64,000 bases of DNA, from the NCBI GenBank assembly GCA_026122225.1, contig JANEZZ010002704.1, forward strand, positions 558,001 through 622,000. The letters run 5' to 3'. Source of the stretch: Heloderma charlesbogerti. Taxonomy: Eukaryota; Chordata; Lepidosauria; Squamata; Helodermatidae. The translations under genes were made by a program, and so were the position numbers. Shown one piece after another: positions 21,297 through 33,610 of the stretch (positions are counted from its first letter, which is position 1; the number at the start of each line of letters is the position of its first letter). A model generated the notes under the pieces. It was not told the origin of the DNA. It searched no databases and was given only the letters and a program-made list of their open reading frames with translations.

Positions 21297-21476
21297 ATCA
21301 GGGCTGGCACCAGAATTCAGTGGCCACCTGGTGTTGCCGCATGCTACCATCGCCATGCATTATTGCTGTGTTTCCTGGGCAGGTGGCATCAAGTTGAGCA
21401 TTGCATTTTGGGTACTCTAACTTAGAAAGCAACTGCCACATTCAAAAGCACCACTGCCACTCATCAGGGACGCACA

Positions 21477-21512
<36 letters not shown>

Positions 21513-21640
21513 GTGACTGCCATGGCAGCAGTAAGCCACAATGCCACACTGTGGCTGCGATGGCGGCAGGGTTAGTGACTGGCCCTTCTCTGTGCCCCTG
21601 GGCCCTTGGCAGGTGCCTGACCTTACTGATCCTTGTTGTT
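21297..21640. repeat. Worn unclassified repeat with (GT)n
   Basis: It begins CATCAGGGCTGGCACC, as at 12242, and contains a pure (TG)n run at 21480-21510, then a GC-rich part ending CAGGTGCCTGACC. Probably a DNA-element relic. Confidence 0.4.
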
Positions 21641-22990
21641 AGGTTGCTTACTGTTAGGCACAAAGTAAGGCAGCCATTTCAGATGGCAGGTTCTAGCCAA
21701 TACTAAAGGTGCCCTGGAATTAAGAACAGCTTCAGAGACCTTAGAATCTTGAGAGATCTGTCAGGAAAGTATAAGAGACAGGGACTTTTTTGTGGTGGTG
21801 GTGGTGGTTGTGGTGGTGTGGCTCTGGAACACTCCCCCCCCACCAAAACCTGTCAGGCTCCTTCTCTTTGTGGTTCCTGCCAGAAATTGAAGACACTTTT
21901 CTTTTAATGGACTTTTAATGTATAACATTTTTTTTTGTTCTACTGCTGCTAGCTTTAAATAGGTAACATAATTTAGCCTCACCGCTTTTGGGTGTTTCTT
22001 TTTAGTGCCGGTTATGTTATGTGTTTCAAAACACATGTGTTATTTGTATTTGTATGATTATATGGTACTTTCTTCTTATAATCTGGGTACAGTGGTAGGG
22101 AGTGGCATCTAAATAAAATAAATAATGTATTATTATTAATTATTATTATAACAGAGAGGGAGAAAGATCTGGCTACCATACTACAATCCACCAGGATGTT
22201 GTTCATGCACAACCCTACTTAAAATGAGTGGATACTGCACTAGAATTAACGTTTTGTTTAGGAAATCCATACCCTGCCTCTCAGCTTGAAGCCCTGAAGA
22301 TAGCATCTTAGTCCTCTTGCTTCATATCAGTGTTATCTGTCTGTGAGGGAGAACGTCCTGTTGGATTGTGCTCCATGTTAATTAACATAGTGTCATTTTA
22401 GTTTTCTGCCCTAGACACCAACATGTCTTCATCCATACTTAAGTATTTTCAGTTAGATGTGTGGCATCACTCAGCACTGGATCAGGGCTTCCCATTTTTA
22501 TTTTCTGTATGAATTCTGTCTTTCACAGTGTGTTGAGAGTCCTGCTTGGAACCACACAGTTTTCTACCAGTTTTGGTAATTATCATGCACTTGGAGAGCC
22601 ATTCATTCCGTGTGTACTGCTGTTCTCTGAAACAGAGCATTATAAGAATGGAAATAATTCTAGATACAGAGTAAACAATCTTTGATTTATCTGGCAATGA
22701 AAATTATAATTGTGATAGTAAAGTAAATTTACAGGGACAAGCAATTGCTATGCTTGGTGCTTTCAACTCAATTAAATAATAGCTGAGCAGCCAAATAGGC
22801 TGCAAATCATGCCGATCAGCTGTTGGCAGAATGCGGCGGATCAGAGGATGGGCTGAATACGTCTCCCTGGACATCCCCCACAGAAGAGCTAGTTATAGTG
22901 ATTGCAGTTTATCTGGCAGGGCTGTAGAGATGTGCAAATCAGCGAAACGCAAGCCGAAAACTTGCCAAAAGTGCTGGCTAGACGCAGAAC
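21641..22990. other. Unassigned non-coding stretch
   Basis: Contains a (GGT)n tract at 21793-21818 and an ATTATTATTAATT simple-repeat patch at 22125-22150. No exon was recognised. Confidence 0.3.
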
Positions 22991-22994
22991 TGAA

Positions 22995-23090
22995 ACTAGA
23001 GGGTCATGACGTCATCTAAAGAACCCATCAACAACTGTGACCAGGGAATGACAAGTGCATGATAAATGCTTCATGTAGAACCACACACAC
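22995..23090 (-). repeat. Family Y fragment, copy 2
   Basis: GACGTCATCTAAAGAACCC, CAACTGTGACCAGGGAATGA and AAATGCTTCATGTAGAA match 55566-55655 in the same order and copy 1 in reverse. Confidence 0.55.
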
Positions 23091-23494
23091 CCCTCTCTTT
23101 TATATGTAGGACCCCACTTTCTCCCCCCAGCTGCCACTCTGGTTGCTCCATCCTCCTCCTCCCCACTGTCCCAAGTTTCTCCTTCCTCTTCCCCCCAGTG
23201 CTTGACCCCTGTGCTGCCCCACCCCCACTGAGTAGGATAATGCTCCATTCTCCTCCCCCTCCCCAGCTTCCCAGGCAATGGCAGCGGCTCTTTCTTTCAC
23301 ATTTTTATTGGGCATCTAGGCTCACTTCCCAAGGATGCTTCTGAGCCTGTGTGGTACCCAGAGGCATTCTGGGGAAATGAAGGTGGTTGGATAGCTGGAG
23401 CCTTGGCTTTGCTTTGCAGCATACCCAGCTGTCCTGTGAAAAAAATGTTTTAATTTAAACAAAAACCTTAGAAGGGTCAGGCATCCTCACAGAT

Positions 23495-23562
23495 CCCAAA
23501 GGAGGTTCCTGCAGACCTAGATGGACCAATGGTCTGACAGTATAAGGCAGTACCTCTGTTCC
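23495..23562 (+). mobile_element. tRNA-derived SINE, 3' fragment
   Basis: GATGGACCAATGGTCTGACAG followed by TATAAGGCAGTACCTC matches the tail of the fuller copy at 58968-59155. Confidence 0.65.
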
Positions 23563-23877
23563 TTCCCAGTTAGTTGGTGCTCTAACACCATCTGCTCTAG
23601 TGTGCTGCAGAGAAAGGGAAAGCGAGTGACACCTCAACAGCTGTGTCAATGCAAATTAACAGAAAACAAGTCCTATAGAGTTAAACATCCTATTATAACA
23701 TGAAACTATACATATGAATCGTAGACTTGGTTGGAGTAACACAATGAAACAGTGAAAGAGACCTATGTAATTTAATGCTTGTTTTTACAAGGGATAACCT
23801 AAATGGTATGAGGAAAGAGTTCATTTGTAGGTCATACATCACAGAATTAATTCCCCCCACACACACACCCGCTACCC

Positions 23878-23965
23878 TTGATGGTGCCACAGGAGACAGA
23901 GCCTAGTTGTGCCATCCAGATGGCTGGTCCTTACATAACAGAGAAAGCCAAGAATCTAGAAAAAG
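23878..23965 (+). CDS. Possible upstream exon of the LIM-domain gene
   Basis: An open frame from ATG (23878) runs to a strong donor, AAAAAG|GTAAGC, at 23965/23966. It would encode about 29 residues beginning MVPQETEPSCAIQMAG, with no recognised domain. The exon would end one base into a codon, and that base plus the first two of the exon at 37250 completes GCG, so the phase fits. An acceptor-like CCACAG at 23884-23889 offers an alternative start with a weak tract. The only support is phase and donor quality, so chance is a real alternative. Confidence 0.25.
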
Positions 23966-24429
23966 GTAAGCAGGCTTCTTCACACATTCAACCTTTACAA
24001 GAATATTTGCTGACTACATGCTGTGAGGAAACTGTTTTCGTGGAGATCCAGCAAAGTGTGCTGTACTGTTACTTCTATTTAACATGGTATTAGCCGTAAA
24101 TGAAACTTTCTTAAAATAAACAACAGGCACATTTCATTCTCCTCCCCTCTGGTTGCCAACACTCACAGTTGCTTGCTTAATGCACATTAGAGAAGCAAGA
24201 TTTCTTTCTAAGCCTTCAGGGCAACATAGGGAGGTACAAAATTCCATGCAGACAACCACTCGGGGGAGGGGAGTAGGAAAATCTCAACTATGGATCTTAA
24301 CTGGCGTTACCTGCTCCTCAGGGAGGGGCACAACAAAACCTCCTTTACAGTTGAATTCACAGTTGGAAAAAAGAAGTTAAAGAACAGGTGATTAAGAGCA
24401 GCATAGACTCGGCTACAACCTCAGAAGGG

Positions 24430-24800
24430 GGATTCTGGAATCTGATCCCTCCCCTTCCCCTTGCAGCCATCACAGAGAGAACTGCACTGGCTGCTTTCTG
24501 AAGTCGCAAAAGGGTTTCAAAGGACCTCAGAGAGGTCTGCGAGGGGGTGTTCCGGGGTGGGCGGGAGGGAGAAGGAAGACCAGGATATGATGTTCCCTAT
24601 GGCCCCTTCAGGCCCTGCCCCACCCCTAGCAGCTCAGAGGCCAGTCTAGAGGAAAAAGGTCTGTAGGGGGGAAGGAGCCTCCATCTCTCCTCCTGCCCTG
24701 CTGGCAGCAGCCTGGCAGGACACTGGACACTTGGAAGCCCCCAAGACCGGAGGCTTCCATCTAATGAGGGCGCAACCCATAGGACTGCATCCTAAGCTTG
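24430..24800 (+). mobile_element. Non-autonomous DNA element, family W-like, copy 3 (diverged)
   Basis: It shares GGTGTTCCGGGGTGGGCGGG, CCCTATGGCCCC and the end CATAGGACTGCATCCTAA with family W. The left boundary is uncertain. Confidence 0.4.
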
Positions 24801-26375
24801 ACTTTATTGGCTCTCCGGTTACCTCACTGGATAGCCTATAGTTGAAATGAATGACAAATAAGTCAGGATAAAGGGTCCCTGAGGGTCCCTAGATGCCAGG
24901 ATGCAGATTGGTAACCAACCACCCCTGATGGCAATTCCTCTTGGGGTTAGGGTTTGCACAGTTATTTCTCTGTGAATGTGCAGTCAGGTTTCCCAGTCCA
25001 ACCCCGGGAGCTCTCCCCTGCCTAGGGTCTCATCCTGGGTGCTAATGCTGCCATGGAGGAGGCAAGAGCGGTATCGGCTGGGCAACTTCACCAGATGCTG
25101 CCTGGAATGTCAGCAGCTCTTCTGGGAGGAGGCCTCACAGCACAGGTAGTATTGGTAAGCTAAAGTCTGCCTCTCTGCCTTTCATGTCCCTTGCCATACC
25201 GGGTCCAAGATTTCCAGGGTTTGCCTCCTGTACCACCACCTTACTCCCTGCTCTTGGGCAAGCCAGTAGGCCCGCATACCTTCCCTGGCTGGGCCTTGTG
25301 CTTAGTTTCCAGGGCTGCCGTAGGCTGCCCCTGTACTTCTTCCATTGCCCTGTTCCAGGCCGAAGGGCGGTTATATGTTTGGCTGAAAAGACAGCAGGAC
25401 TCTGGGCAGTCTCAGAATGAGGGTAAAACAAAAAATGAAATAGCTTCGCTCTGAGGACTGTATACGAGCCAGCTTTCTGTTAGACTACAGGCTTCCTGAC
25501 TGGCTTGGCTGACTAAACATTGCAAAAGCCATGCATCCAAAAGACAGAGGAGGTTCCTTGAACAAAGGTTACCATGAGCAGGGGCCTTGGTGGTGTTTTA
25601 CGTACTGATTTACTTTGAGTTGAGAATGTTTCATTTTTGGAGCAAATTTTCTGCCAAGAATTTAGTTTGGTCAATTTAAAGGTACCCTTGTGGGCTGCTT
25701 GACTAAGGTGGAGATTTGGTAGTCAGGAAGGCATTTGCACGTATCTGAAGTTCCCATACTTTGTGTACTGCAGAGTGCAACTCCTCTTAATCAGGGCAGA
25801 GGACATACAGGTCATGAACTTCAATTACTATAAAGGTGGCTAGTCTCGCATGCATTTGCTCCTAGGTGCTATGGGTCCTTGAACAACAGGCATATTAGAT
25901 AAGGTGTTAGTGTGATGCCAACAAAACTATGAAATATATGTGTACAAACCATCATGGCTGGACCTCTCACGAACACCCCATTTTTGCCTCAACCATTTGC
26001 TCCTACTGCAAACTGAATGCCACCGCAAAAGGCTCTTTAACTCCCAGTTGTGTATGTTTGGCAAAGTTCTCCCTCTATGTGTCTCAGCTGTTCTCTCCTG
26101 TATGGCTCTGTTTTGGTACAAAGGCAGAATTGAGCCAAAGGCTCTCTGTGTCACTCACAGAGGAGGATTAAAGAACTATTTTGCTTATGTCTCAGCTCAA
26201 GGGGAGTGAGTCAGTAAGTAGAGCTAATAATTTGCTGGCCCTTCCTAACTTCAAAGTATGGCTCCTGTTAAAAATTAAGTTACTGAACAGGGAGGGGCCT
26301 GCTTCATCAGATATGTATGAAGACTATGTCATGTCCCAGGGGAAAATGTTGAAGGGGGTAAGGGACCCTACCCAC
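24801..26375. other. Unassigned non-coding stretch
   Basis: No repeat family or exon was recognised; short frames at 25135-25454 and 25927-26209 overlap on both strands and lack domains. Confidence 0.3.
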
Positions 26376-26379
26376 TGCT

Positions 26380-26550
26380 GCCTGGTAAGTTTACTGGGGG
26401 CAGGGGCCCACCAGGGTGGTACATGGTGGTGGTGGTGGTGGTGGTCCCCCAGGCTTGCGTGGAGTAATGGGAGGCCCACCAGGATGGTGGGGGGGCACCC
26501 AGAGGGCCCCTTCCTCAGGGGACCCTCAAACCTGACACCACCCTTGGTTT
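26380..26550. repeat. GC-rich repeat relic with (GGT)n
   Basis: GGGGCAGGGGCCCACCAGG is repeated imperfectly (GGAGGCCCACCAGGATGG) around a GGT tract at 26423-26443; it ends CTGACACCACCCTTG. Class unresolved. Confidence 0.35.
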
Positions 26551-27888
26551 TTTACTACCCTCTGGAAATGTAAAACAGAACACTTCAGCTTTAACATCAG
26601 TCACCCTGCTCTGACACAACTTAACTGGGGAAATGAAACTACTCCTCTCAGATACCCACTCCCATTAAAAAACAACCCCAGGCCTCTAAGCCTGACCATT
26701 TTTTTCTTGCCTTGCCTCTGTAGGCCTCGAACGTCACAGATGTGTTGTGAACATCACATACTTCTTTTTGCACATAAATATCCTGAACGTGCAATTCCAC
26801 TTTGGGGTGAAGCGGCAAAACCTGCGGAAACAGTAAGGAAGATTTTCCACATCCCCAAATTGTACTGCCTCTGAAAGTGGAGGTTTCATTTGTACCAGTC
26901 ATAACTGATTTCATTGACAGACTTATCGTCTATGAATTTACTGAAGCTTTTAAAAAGCTAGTTATGCTAGTGTTCCCTTACAAAGGGGCCCTTGACCCAC
27001 AGCAGTCCCTGTGGTGACAGGGAAGGTTATGGGGCTAGAGTCAGAAGCCCCATCCTCCTGATCACCGACCCCTTATTAAGGGCAGCAAGGGCCTGCTATG
27101 TCCTCAGCTTTCTGAGCATTGTGGGGCTCACAGGTACTCTTGCAACAACTGGGAATGTCTTGTCTTTATGAGAGGAGCAAGGGAACAGGAAATCTCACGG
27201 GGGCTGGGCTTTCCCGGCCTCGCAAGATTTTAGATCAAGATTTGGGGTTCAGCCTATATAATGCCTTGTCCCTCATGGCTTATGCTAGTGGTGTTATCAC
27301 AACATCATCTGGCAATTATTTTGTTGTGCATGAAGTAATACTTCCTTTCATCCATCCAGAATAAACTGCTGATCAACTCTGTCATCTGAATGGAGGCAGA
27401 TTACTACTAGGAGTAGTACTGTGTGTGTGTGCATGTGCATGGGATTGGGGTGAGAATTATTTTAATCATCTATGGAATCATGCCTTTTCTTAGCTTTGGA
27501 TGAATACGAAATTCACTGAGGCATGGAACAAAACAATTTGTGGTGTGAATCCAGGATAGACAGGTACAGGCTTCATCTCTCCGCTGTCAGCTCACTGAGA
27601 GTCTAACCGTTCATTCCTAATTCTGAAGGCCTTTGAGAATATAAAGTAAAATACAGATGCGCACCTTGGTTTTGCAGGAATTGGCAAGCCTCCTAAACTC
27701 AATAAAGATGTTGGCGTCTCCTGGGACACCTCTATGTTGAGTGAATTGAATTACGTAGTGAGTTATTGCAGAGAAGAAAGTGAATGTTAACATGCAGGAA
27801 ACCTCTCATCTAAAATTAATATGGAATATATTTCACTTACATTTGACGGTGCGCAAGTGGGTAAGCTACAGTTGTTGAGTGGTGACTA
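26551..27888. other. Unassigned non-coding stretch
   Basis: Nothing was recognised apart from a short (TG)n at 27420-27432. Confidence 0.3.
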
Positions 27889-28205
27889 GGTGGCCATGTA
27901 TCCTCTTTTACAGAACCCCATCCTCCATTTCAATGGCTGTTGAGTCCAATTCCAGTTTAAAGATAAAGAAGCATTACAACTGATGCCTGTCATCCATTAG
28001 CACTTGGACAGCAGACTGAGCAGGCAGACACAAAAGTCACTTTTGGTCGCAGTCTTCCACACTATCGTGAGATATACCATATTTCAATGTAAATTATAAT
28101 AATAGTTTCTAAATTTGCAGCTACACACATAAATTAGCATATGCAAATTTTATGCAAATCAGTGTTCTCTTTTGTCCTCTTTTTTGGCGGTGCTGTGCAT
28201 TTCTT
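27889..28205 (-). repeat. Unclassified interspersed repeat, family X, copy 2
   Basis: This complete, uninterrupted copy, read on the minus strand, runs from GCCAAAAAAGAGGACAAAAG through GATAGTGTGGAAGACTGCGA and TGTCTGCCTGCTCAGTCTGC to AGAGGATACATGGCCACC. It is the best single representative of the family in the window, about 315 bp. Confidence 0.7.
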
Positions 28206-28571
28206 CTTTTTTGGTGATTCATAAGCAGCCCCTCTAGTGATGAGGGAAACACACTCTGAACATGTACGGAAGTATTTTCCTTATATATTACTATGAGGAC
28301 ATGGCCAAAGAAGGGAGAGGACAGTGCTAAAAGGGGCATTGTTAAATGATGATACATACAGCTGCAAGATGAAGTCTGAAAGAACTTGCAAAATGTTTTA
28401 TCTCACATACATTACTGCAGCAGTTTAGCAGATATTAAAGCTGAAACAAATATTTGACAGTATTCCAAATTTCCAGTGTCACCACTCATATTTACAATGT
28501 GAAAATGTGAATTCAAAACTTGAATGTTTATTTTGAATGTGAAATGTTACATCAAGATTCAGAATCAAGTG

Positions 28572-28655
28572 GTGGCTGCAATCCTATACTCACCTGCCTA
28601 GGCATAAGTCCCATTGAATTCAGTGGGGCTTACTTCTGAGTAGACATGTATAGGG
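28572..28655. mobile_element. Small palindromic element, GCAATCCTA family, copy 2
   Basis: GGCTGCAATCCTATACTCAC opens the element. Its core is a palindrome, AAGTCCCATTGAA facing TTCAGTGGGGCTT, followed by TTCTGAGTAGACATGTATAGG. Confidence 0.65.
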
Positions 28656-28796
28656 CTTAAGCTGCTAAACTTGTTGGTGTCTCTTGACAACTTTGGCAGC
28701 CATCAAATATAACAACTCATCAGCTGTTTACTATCAGATGCTAAATACCATCGCATGTCAACCATCTAATAAAGTTAAAATACACACGCACACTAA

Positions 28797-28918
28797 GGGT
28801 GCAAGCCTATGCATATTTAGACAGAAAAAAGTCCTACAACTCCCAGCATTCTCCAGACAGCATGGCTGGCTGGGGCATGATGGGAGTTGTAGGACTTTTA
28901 TTCTGTCTAAACTTGCTT
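28797..28918. mobile_element. Foldback MITE, about 120 bp, well preserved
   Basis: TTAGACAGAAAAAAGTCCTA and CAACTCCCAGCAT at the left are the inverse of ATGATGGGAGTTGTAGGACT and TTTATTCTGTCTAA at the right, with a short GGCTGGCTGGGG loop region. No coding capacity. Confidence 0.75.
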
Positions 28919-29080
28919 AAGATTACTCCCTAAGTATCATTGCTTGTCACAACTATCAACTGTTATAGAGAATATAAAATATCTTGCAAGCATTCAAGAC
29001 AATGACCAGGGAATATTAGGCATCAAAATTTGAAGAGAGATTTTGGGAGCAAATTCATTTTCAGCTCTAGAAATATTAGT

Positions 29081-29655
29081 GCTGTTAGCTGTTGGAAAGA
29101 CGGAACTGCTTAGCATTCTCTTCCCACGGTAACCATGCACCCAGTCAGGAAACTAGAGCTACTGAAACTGTGGGCTGTGAAAATAAAGAGGGCCACTTAA
29201 GAGGCTGGCAGGCTTTCGCCTGAGCAATGTATCAGGTAAGCTGCTCAAGAGTCCTAGAGCTAAGCACTGCCAGGAAGGAAAAACAACAAAGGGAAGGTTT
29301 CTAGGCAACCATAAATTCTGAAGCAATAGGCTATTAGCCTTTTCTGCTCAGCTGCATGCATCAATCAAGCCAGCATCCCAGGAGGGCAGGAGCTAGGGGC
29401 AGCCCATGTATATTCAATGTTTCTCTCTGGCAAAATATTTACCTGCTAAAATGTCACCTTCTGCTTTCATCTGCAGCCCGCAGAAGGTCTGAGTTTGGTT
29501 CTCTGTACTCAAAGTGAGCCGTGCTGTAGAGTTCGGACTTCTGCCTGCTTTGGCTAGTGAGAGACTGACTGTGCTGGACCATTCACATAGCCAAGCATAT
29601 TTGAGGTAGGAAAAAAGTGAGGTCAGATGCTAGCCATGGCTATTCATCATGATGG
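29081..29655. other. Unassigned stretch
   Basis: No element was confidently identified. Confidence 0.3.
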
Positions 29656-29659
29656 CTAT

Positions 29660-30110
29660 ATGTATTACTTCTCAATACCAGGTGCTGGAGAACACGAGCA
29701 GTAGTGCGGTGTTAAATGTTGAAAGTGTGGGCTTTCATGGTGACACAGTCCCCATAGCTTTGCCCCCAAGGAGAGTCCAAAAATGCAGACAGCTGTATTG
29801 ATCCTTATCAACAAACCAGTCCTTGGAGTTTTCATCTCTGCCAGGAGCAGGTCTTTTGTAAAGCTAAGAGGTCTTAACTGCCTATTCACAACCAAGCTAC
29901 CCCAAAAGACTTTGCATTACAACAGGGAACAGTATATTGTTGCTGGGAAAATTCATTCCTGTCCCCACCCCAAGCTAGTGTGAGAATAGCAGCTAAGCTC
30001 AGAAGGAATTCTGAGGAGGGGGAGGGCAGAGGCCTCCCTGCTAATAAAAAAGTGCTGGGCTGGCACTGCATCCCTGCAAGCTCTGGCTCCACCACACCAC
30101 TGAAAGTGCA
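29660..30110 (+). repeat. Unclassified interspersed repeat, family Z, copy 1
   Basis: It aligns with 43790-44265 through shared ordered landmarks: CCCCCAAGGAGAGTCCAAA, AACAAACCAGTCCTTGGAGT, AAGCTACCCCAAAAGACTTT, AATAAAAAAGTGCTGGGCTG and CTCCACCACACCACTG. It has no frame with domains. Confidence 0.65.
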
Positions 30111-30229
30111 CGGGAGGAGCTGTTGTGCTCCTGTCCAGCTTTTGGGCTTCCCTTAGCCATCTGGTTGGCCGCTGCAGGAACAGCATGCTGTACTAGATAG
30201 GCCTTTTGATCTGATCCAGCAGGGCTTTT

Positions 30230-30477
30230 CTTATTTATTTATGTATTTATTATGACATTTATATCCCCCCTTTTTTTTCTCTTGCAAGGAGCACAAGGCA
30301 GCTTACATGGTCCTCCCCCTCTGCATTTTATCATCACAACAACCCTGTCTCAGGTTAGGCTGAGAGTCAACAACTGGCCCAAAGTCACCCAGTGAGCTTC
30401 GTGGCCCAGTGGGGACTAGAACCTGAGTCTCCTGAGTCCCAGTCCAGCACTGTAACCACTACACCACACTATGCTTT
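30230..30477 (-). mobile_element. tRNA-derived SINE with CORE/L2-like body
   Basis: On the minus strand the head reads GTGTAGTGGTTACAGTGCTG with a B-box-like GGTTCTAGTCCCCACT. The body contains CTGGGTGACTTTGGGCCAGT and CAGGGTTGTTGTGATGATAA, and the tail ends in TATAAATGTCATAATAAATA. This plan is characteristic of widespread vertebrate tRNA-SINEs with an L2-type end. Confidence 0.8.
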
Positions 30478-30479
30478 TA

Positions 30480-32095
30480 TGATGCACCTTTTCTATAGAA
30501 ATATCAGGGCCAGCTCACAAATATATATCTCTATATTTTAAGTGGACACCTGATATGTCTTTAAATAAGCATGTAAAAATATCTAGTCTGAACAAATGCA
30601 TTTGCAAAGTATCCTGTACTCTCAAGGGAGCTGTGATTGGCCACAGCTTCCTGTTGTCTGGTCACTCATGGGCCATAACAGAACTTACTTTAAGTCTGTG
30701 TTGAGCAACTGTGACCTTTGCTCACTTTTACTCTAGAGCAGTGCAGAGGGTCAAATTCTGATCAGGACCCTAGTGTGTGTGTATGTGTGTGTGGGGCTTT
30801 TAAAATCTGGATTGGGGTCCCTGCATCTAGACACAGATTTAAATAATGTCAGTGGCAAATCCAAGCTTGCTTCTGCAGAGTGCTTGAAACGCCTCTTTGT
30901 AGCCCGAATAATGTCACATTGGATCTGCATTGGCATGAGGTTAGGCAGCCAAGGAAAGAGTGAGCATGTTAGAACTGTAAAAGACCTATAAAAGAATGAA
31001 CCATTTCATGGTTGCTCTCAAGAGATGCTCTCTTTCTGGCAAACAAAGGCCAAAACGAGAGATCAATGGATAGACCAGACGCATTCCAGTGCATATGTAC
31101 ATTGTAAGATGACAAGGGGAAAGAAATAAGAACCAGGAAGGTTTTTTTCAAAAGGATCATCTTCTGCAGAACTTAATTTTCTATAGAGTTTAAGGACTGG
31201 AGGAAATCTGTGCCACGGCATTCTATCCAATGGGAAAAGAAGCAAAGGTTTTGTATAAAACACTATAAATATATTGTACATATAACATAGCATAATAAAA
31301 GGCACATCTAATCTGATATGGGAATTTGAGATCAGGATTGCCTGTGTAGTTTGTTGTTGCTGTTTTTAAAAAAACTTAGTAGCAGCCATAGGGTAGGGGC
31401 AGGGTGGATCTCAAGACCATGGCACTGGGTGGGTAGGGAGGGGTTGACTCATTCCCCCAATCCTGTTCACCCAATTTAACCCCCCCCCCCCGCAAGCTGC
31501 TGTTTTACCGCTAATGGAGCAAATAGCGACTGCAGGGGAGGGTGTGGATTTCAATCTGGAAATGGTTAAAAAAAACCCCTCCCCCACTGCCATGGTCCTG
31601 ATCCAATTTCAACAATACCCCGTCCCTCACATGACTGATTGTGAAAGAAGTTAAAAGAGACAGGAGATCCCATCACAGATCTCTCATGCCTCCTTTTATT
31701 TGGCTCTCCATGCAACCTTTGTATCAAGAAAATAAGTGTTTGGCCAAGAATAGATTAAAAAAATCAGTTTAAGATATTGCAAATTCAGACTGTCTCCAGC
31801 TATATTCTCCGAGACAGCAAACTAATATTCATTATATAACTATGGCTCATTAGCTTTGTCACCAGCTGCTACTTTCCTCTCACTGCAGCCTATGCAAAGC
31901 ACAGATAGACATGGGGAGGACAGGACTCTGTTTCGTTATCGCATTGGCCTCCTGCTGGCATCTACCAGCACCCCTTAGTCAGTTTTACCTTTTGTCCAGT
32001 CCCATCTTACATGTAAGGTGAATACACTGACTATCGAGTGCACGTAAACACTTGGTAAGCTGGGTGTCTGCAAAGTTCTTTATATGTATGTATGT
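30480..32095. other. Unassigned non-coding stretch
   Basis: No exon or element was recognised. There is a C-run at 31480-31492 and a TATGTATG/TGTG simple repeat at 32080-32116. Confidence 0.3.
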
Positions 32096-32116
32096 ATGTG
32101 TTTGTGTGTGTGTGAT

Positions 32117-32970
32117 AATTTATAAGGAAATATAATACATATCATAAACAAATAACATTCATGCAAAAAAAAGAAGAACACCAAACAAACCCTAAGCATC
32201 AGCATTATGTAACAGTCCCACAAAATATCATTCAGAACAGGTAGCTAGTATGTTGTTAGAAAAGTGGAAGAACAAAACAGTTATACAGTGCAGACAGAAG
32301 GTGAAATATTTTACATCTTAATCAGATTATAACAGGGAAAAACGTTCAAATTTATCAGTGCCCAAGTTGTATCTAGTCCTCATGAAGTCAATAAAAAAAG
32401 CATGTTAGTCATTAGTAAACAGGCAGTCTTTTGTCTACCATCTCTTAAATGGACATACTCTGTTAACTTATAAGTCATCTCCTCAACCTTCCAAACCTTA
32501 CACAACCATTCTTTCACAGGTGGAGAAGATAGCATTCTCCCATTTCTGGCAACCAAAATCCCAGCAGCAATCAATAGATTCTGAACCATTTCTTTCTGTA
32601 TAGGATATATCTGTTCATCTACATAACTAAGCAGGATGGTTAGATGGTCACAGGATATAGAAACCCATGTAATTATTGATATTGCACATATAACCTTTTC
32701 TCCAAAGTAATTAATCAGAGGGCATTCCCACCAAATGTGCATAAGATTAGCTTGGTTAGTTTCACATCACCAACACCGATCTTCACAATTCCCATAAATG
32801 TGACTCAATTGATTAGGTGTCAGATAGCACTGATATAGTATTTTATAGTGGTTCTCTTTCATATTAATGCAGGGTGGACATGCTGGGCCTTGTAGGAGTT
32901 TTTTCTTCCACAGCTATGATGTCATTGGATGGCCAATCACTCTTTCCCATCTAGTTTTGAAGGTATTACC
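32117..32970 (-). mobile_element. L1-type LINE, 3' end of ORF2 plus 3' UTR
   Basis: The minus-strand frame 32380-32742 encodes a tail with MHIWWECPLINYFGEKV, the conserved C-terminal block of L1 ORF2 proteins (H-x2-WW-x-C-P). It is preceded, with an intervening stop, by a CEDRCW-like cysteine motif, and followed by AAGILVARNGR and VKEWLCKVW. Reverse transcriptase and endonuclease are absent, so this is a 5'-truncated dead copy. Confidence 0.7.
32380..32742 (-). pseudogene. L1 ORF2 C-terminal fragment
   Basis: 120 residues of the C-terminal segment of an L1 ORF2-like protein, containing the HIWWECP motif and a Trp-rich EWLCKVWKVEEM block. The region is needed for L1 retrotransposition but has no catalytic residues itself. 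The start codon shown is only the first Met after an upstream stop. Confidence 0.65.
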
Positions 32971-33399
32971 TTTGAGTGTCTGCAAAGTTCTGCTGCATGC
33001 TGAGGGCAATTATAGTGTTAACCGATTAGGAGTTGATGTGTGATGGAATCCCCATTGTTTGGAAGGAATTTATGGGCAGCCAGCCTACTAACAAGTCAGA
33101 AACACATAATGTTATGTTGCCACTTGATCAGAATGTATCTAATGACATGGACTCTAGGGGTGCTTCCAGACAGAGGGCTCCTAGTGCTACCTGTTGTCAG
33201 AAGGCATTGTGCCATCATTCCATATTTTTTTCTTTAACAGATTTTCTGTGTTAAGGAAAAAGGTGGGAGAAATGTTGGGAAAACATGGGAAGGTTTTGAG
33301 CAGAAGACGACATCTGGACACATACACCTACATGTAAAATTCCATGAACAAGGCAGATAGAACTATCAGCTCCTTCACATGGAGCTTTTGTCCTACTAT

Positions 33400-33478
33400 T
33401 GAGATTGCTCACTCACAGACGTTTGCAGGCCCTTTAGGTGACAGTTCACTTTTTATGGTTCTTTATCTTTAAACCAGA
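33400..33478 (+). repeat. Family X, copy 3, left part
   Basis: TATGGTTCTTTATCTTTAAACC matches the middle of family X. The repeat was split by a BovB insertion and resumes at 35567. Confidence 0.6.
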
Positions 33479-33610
33479 CTCTTGCTCCTTGGGAGGAAAG
33501 CTATGGCAAACCTAGACAGCATAGTAAGAAGCAGAGACATCACCTTGCCAACAAAGGTTCGTATAATCAAAGCTATGGTTTTCCCAGTAGCAACGTATGG
33601 CTGTGAGAGC

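Larger units (their letters stand above)
28440..29080 (+). repeat. AT-rich unclassified repeat, family V, copy 2 (hosting two insertions)
   Basis: This diverged AT-rich repeat is interrupted by the palindromic elements at 28572-28655 and 28797-28918. Landmarks shared with 19295-19760 resume after each insertion, such as TAAGTATCATTGCTTGTC after the second. Confidence 0.4.
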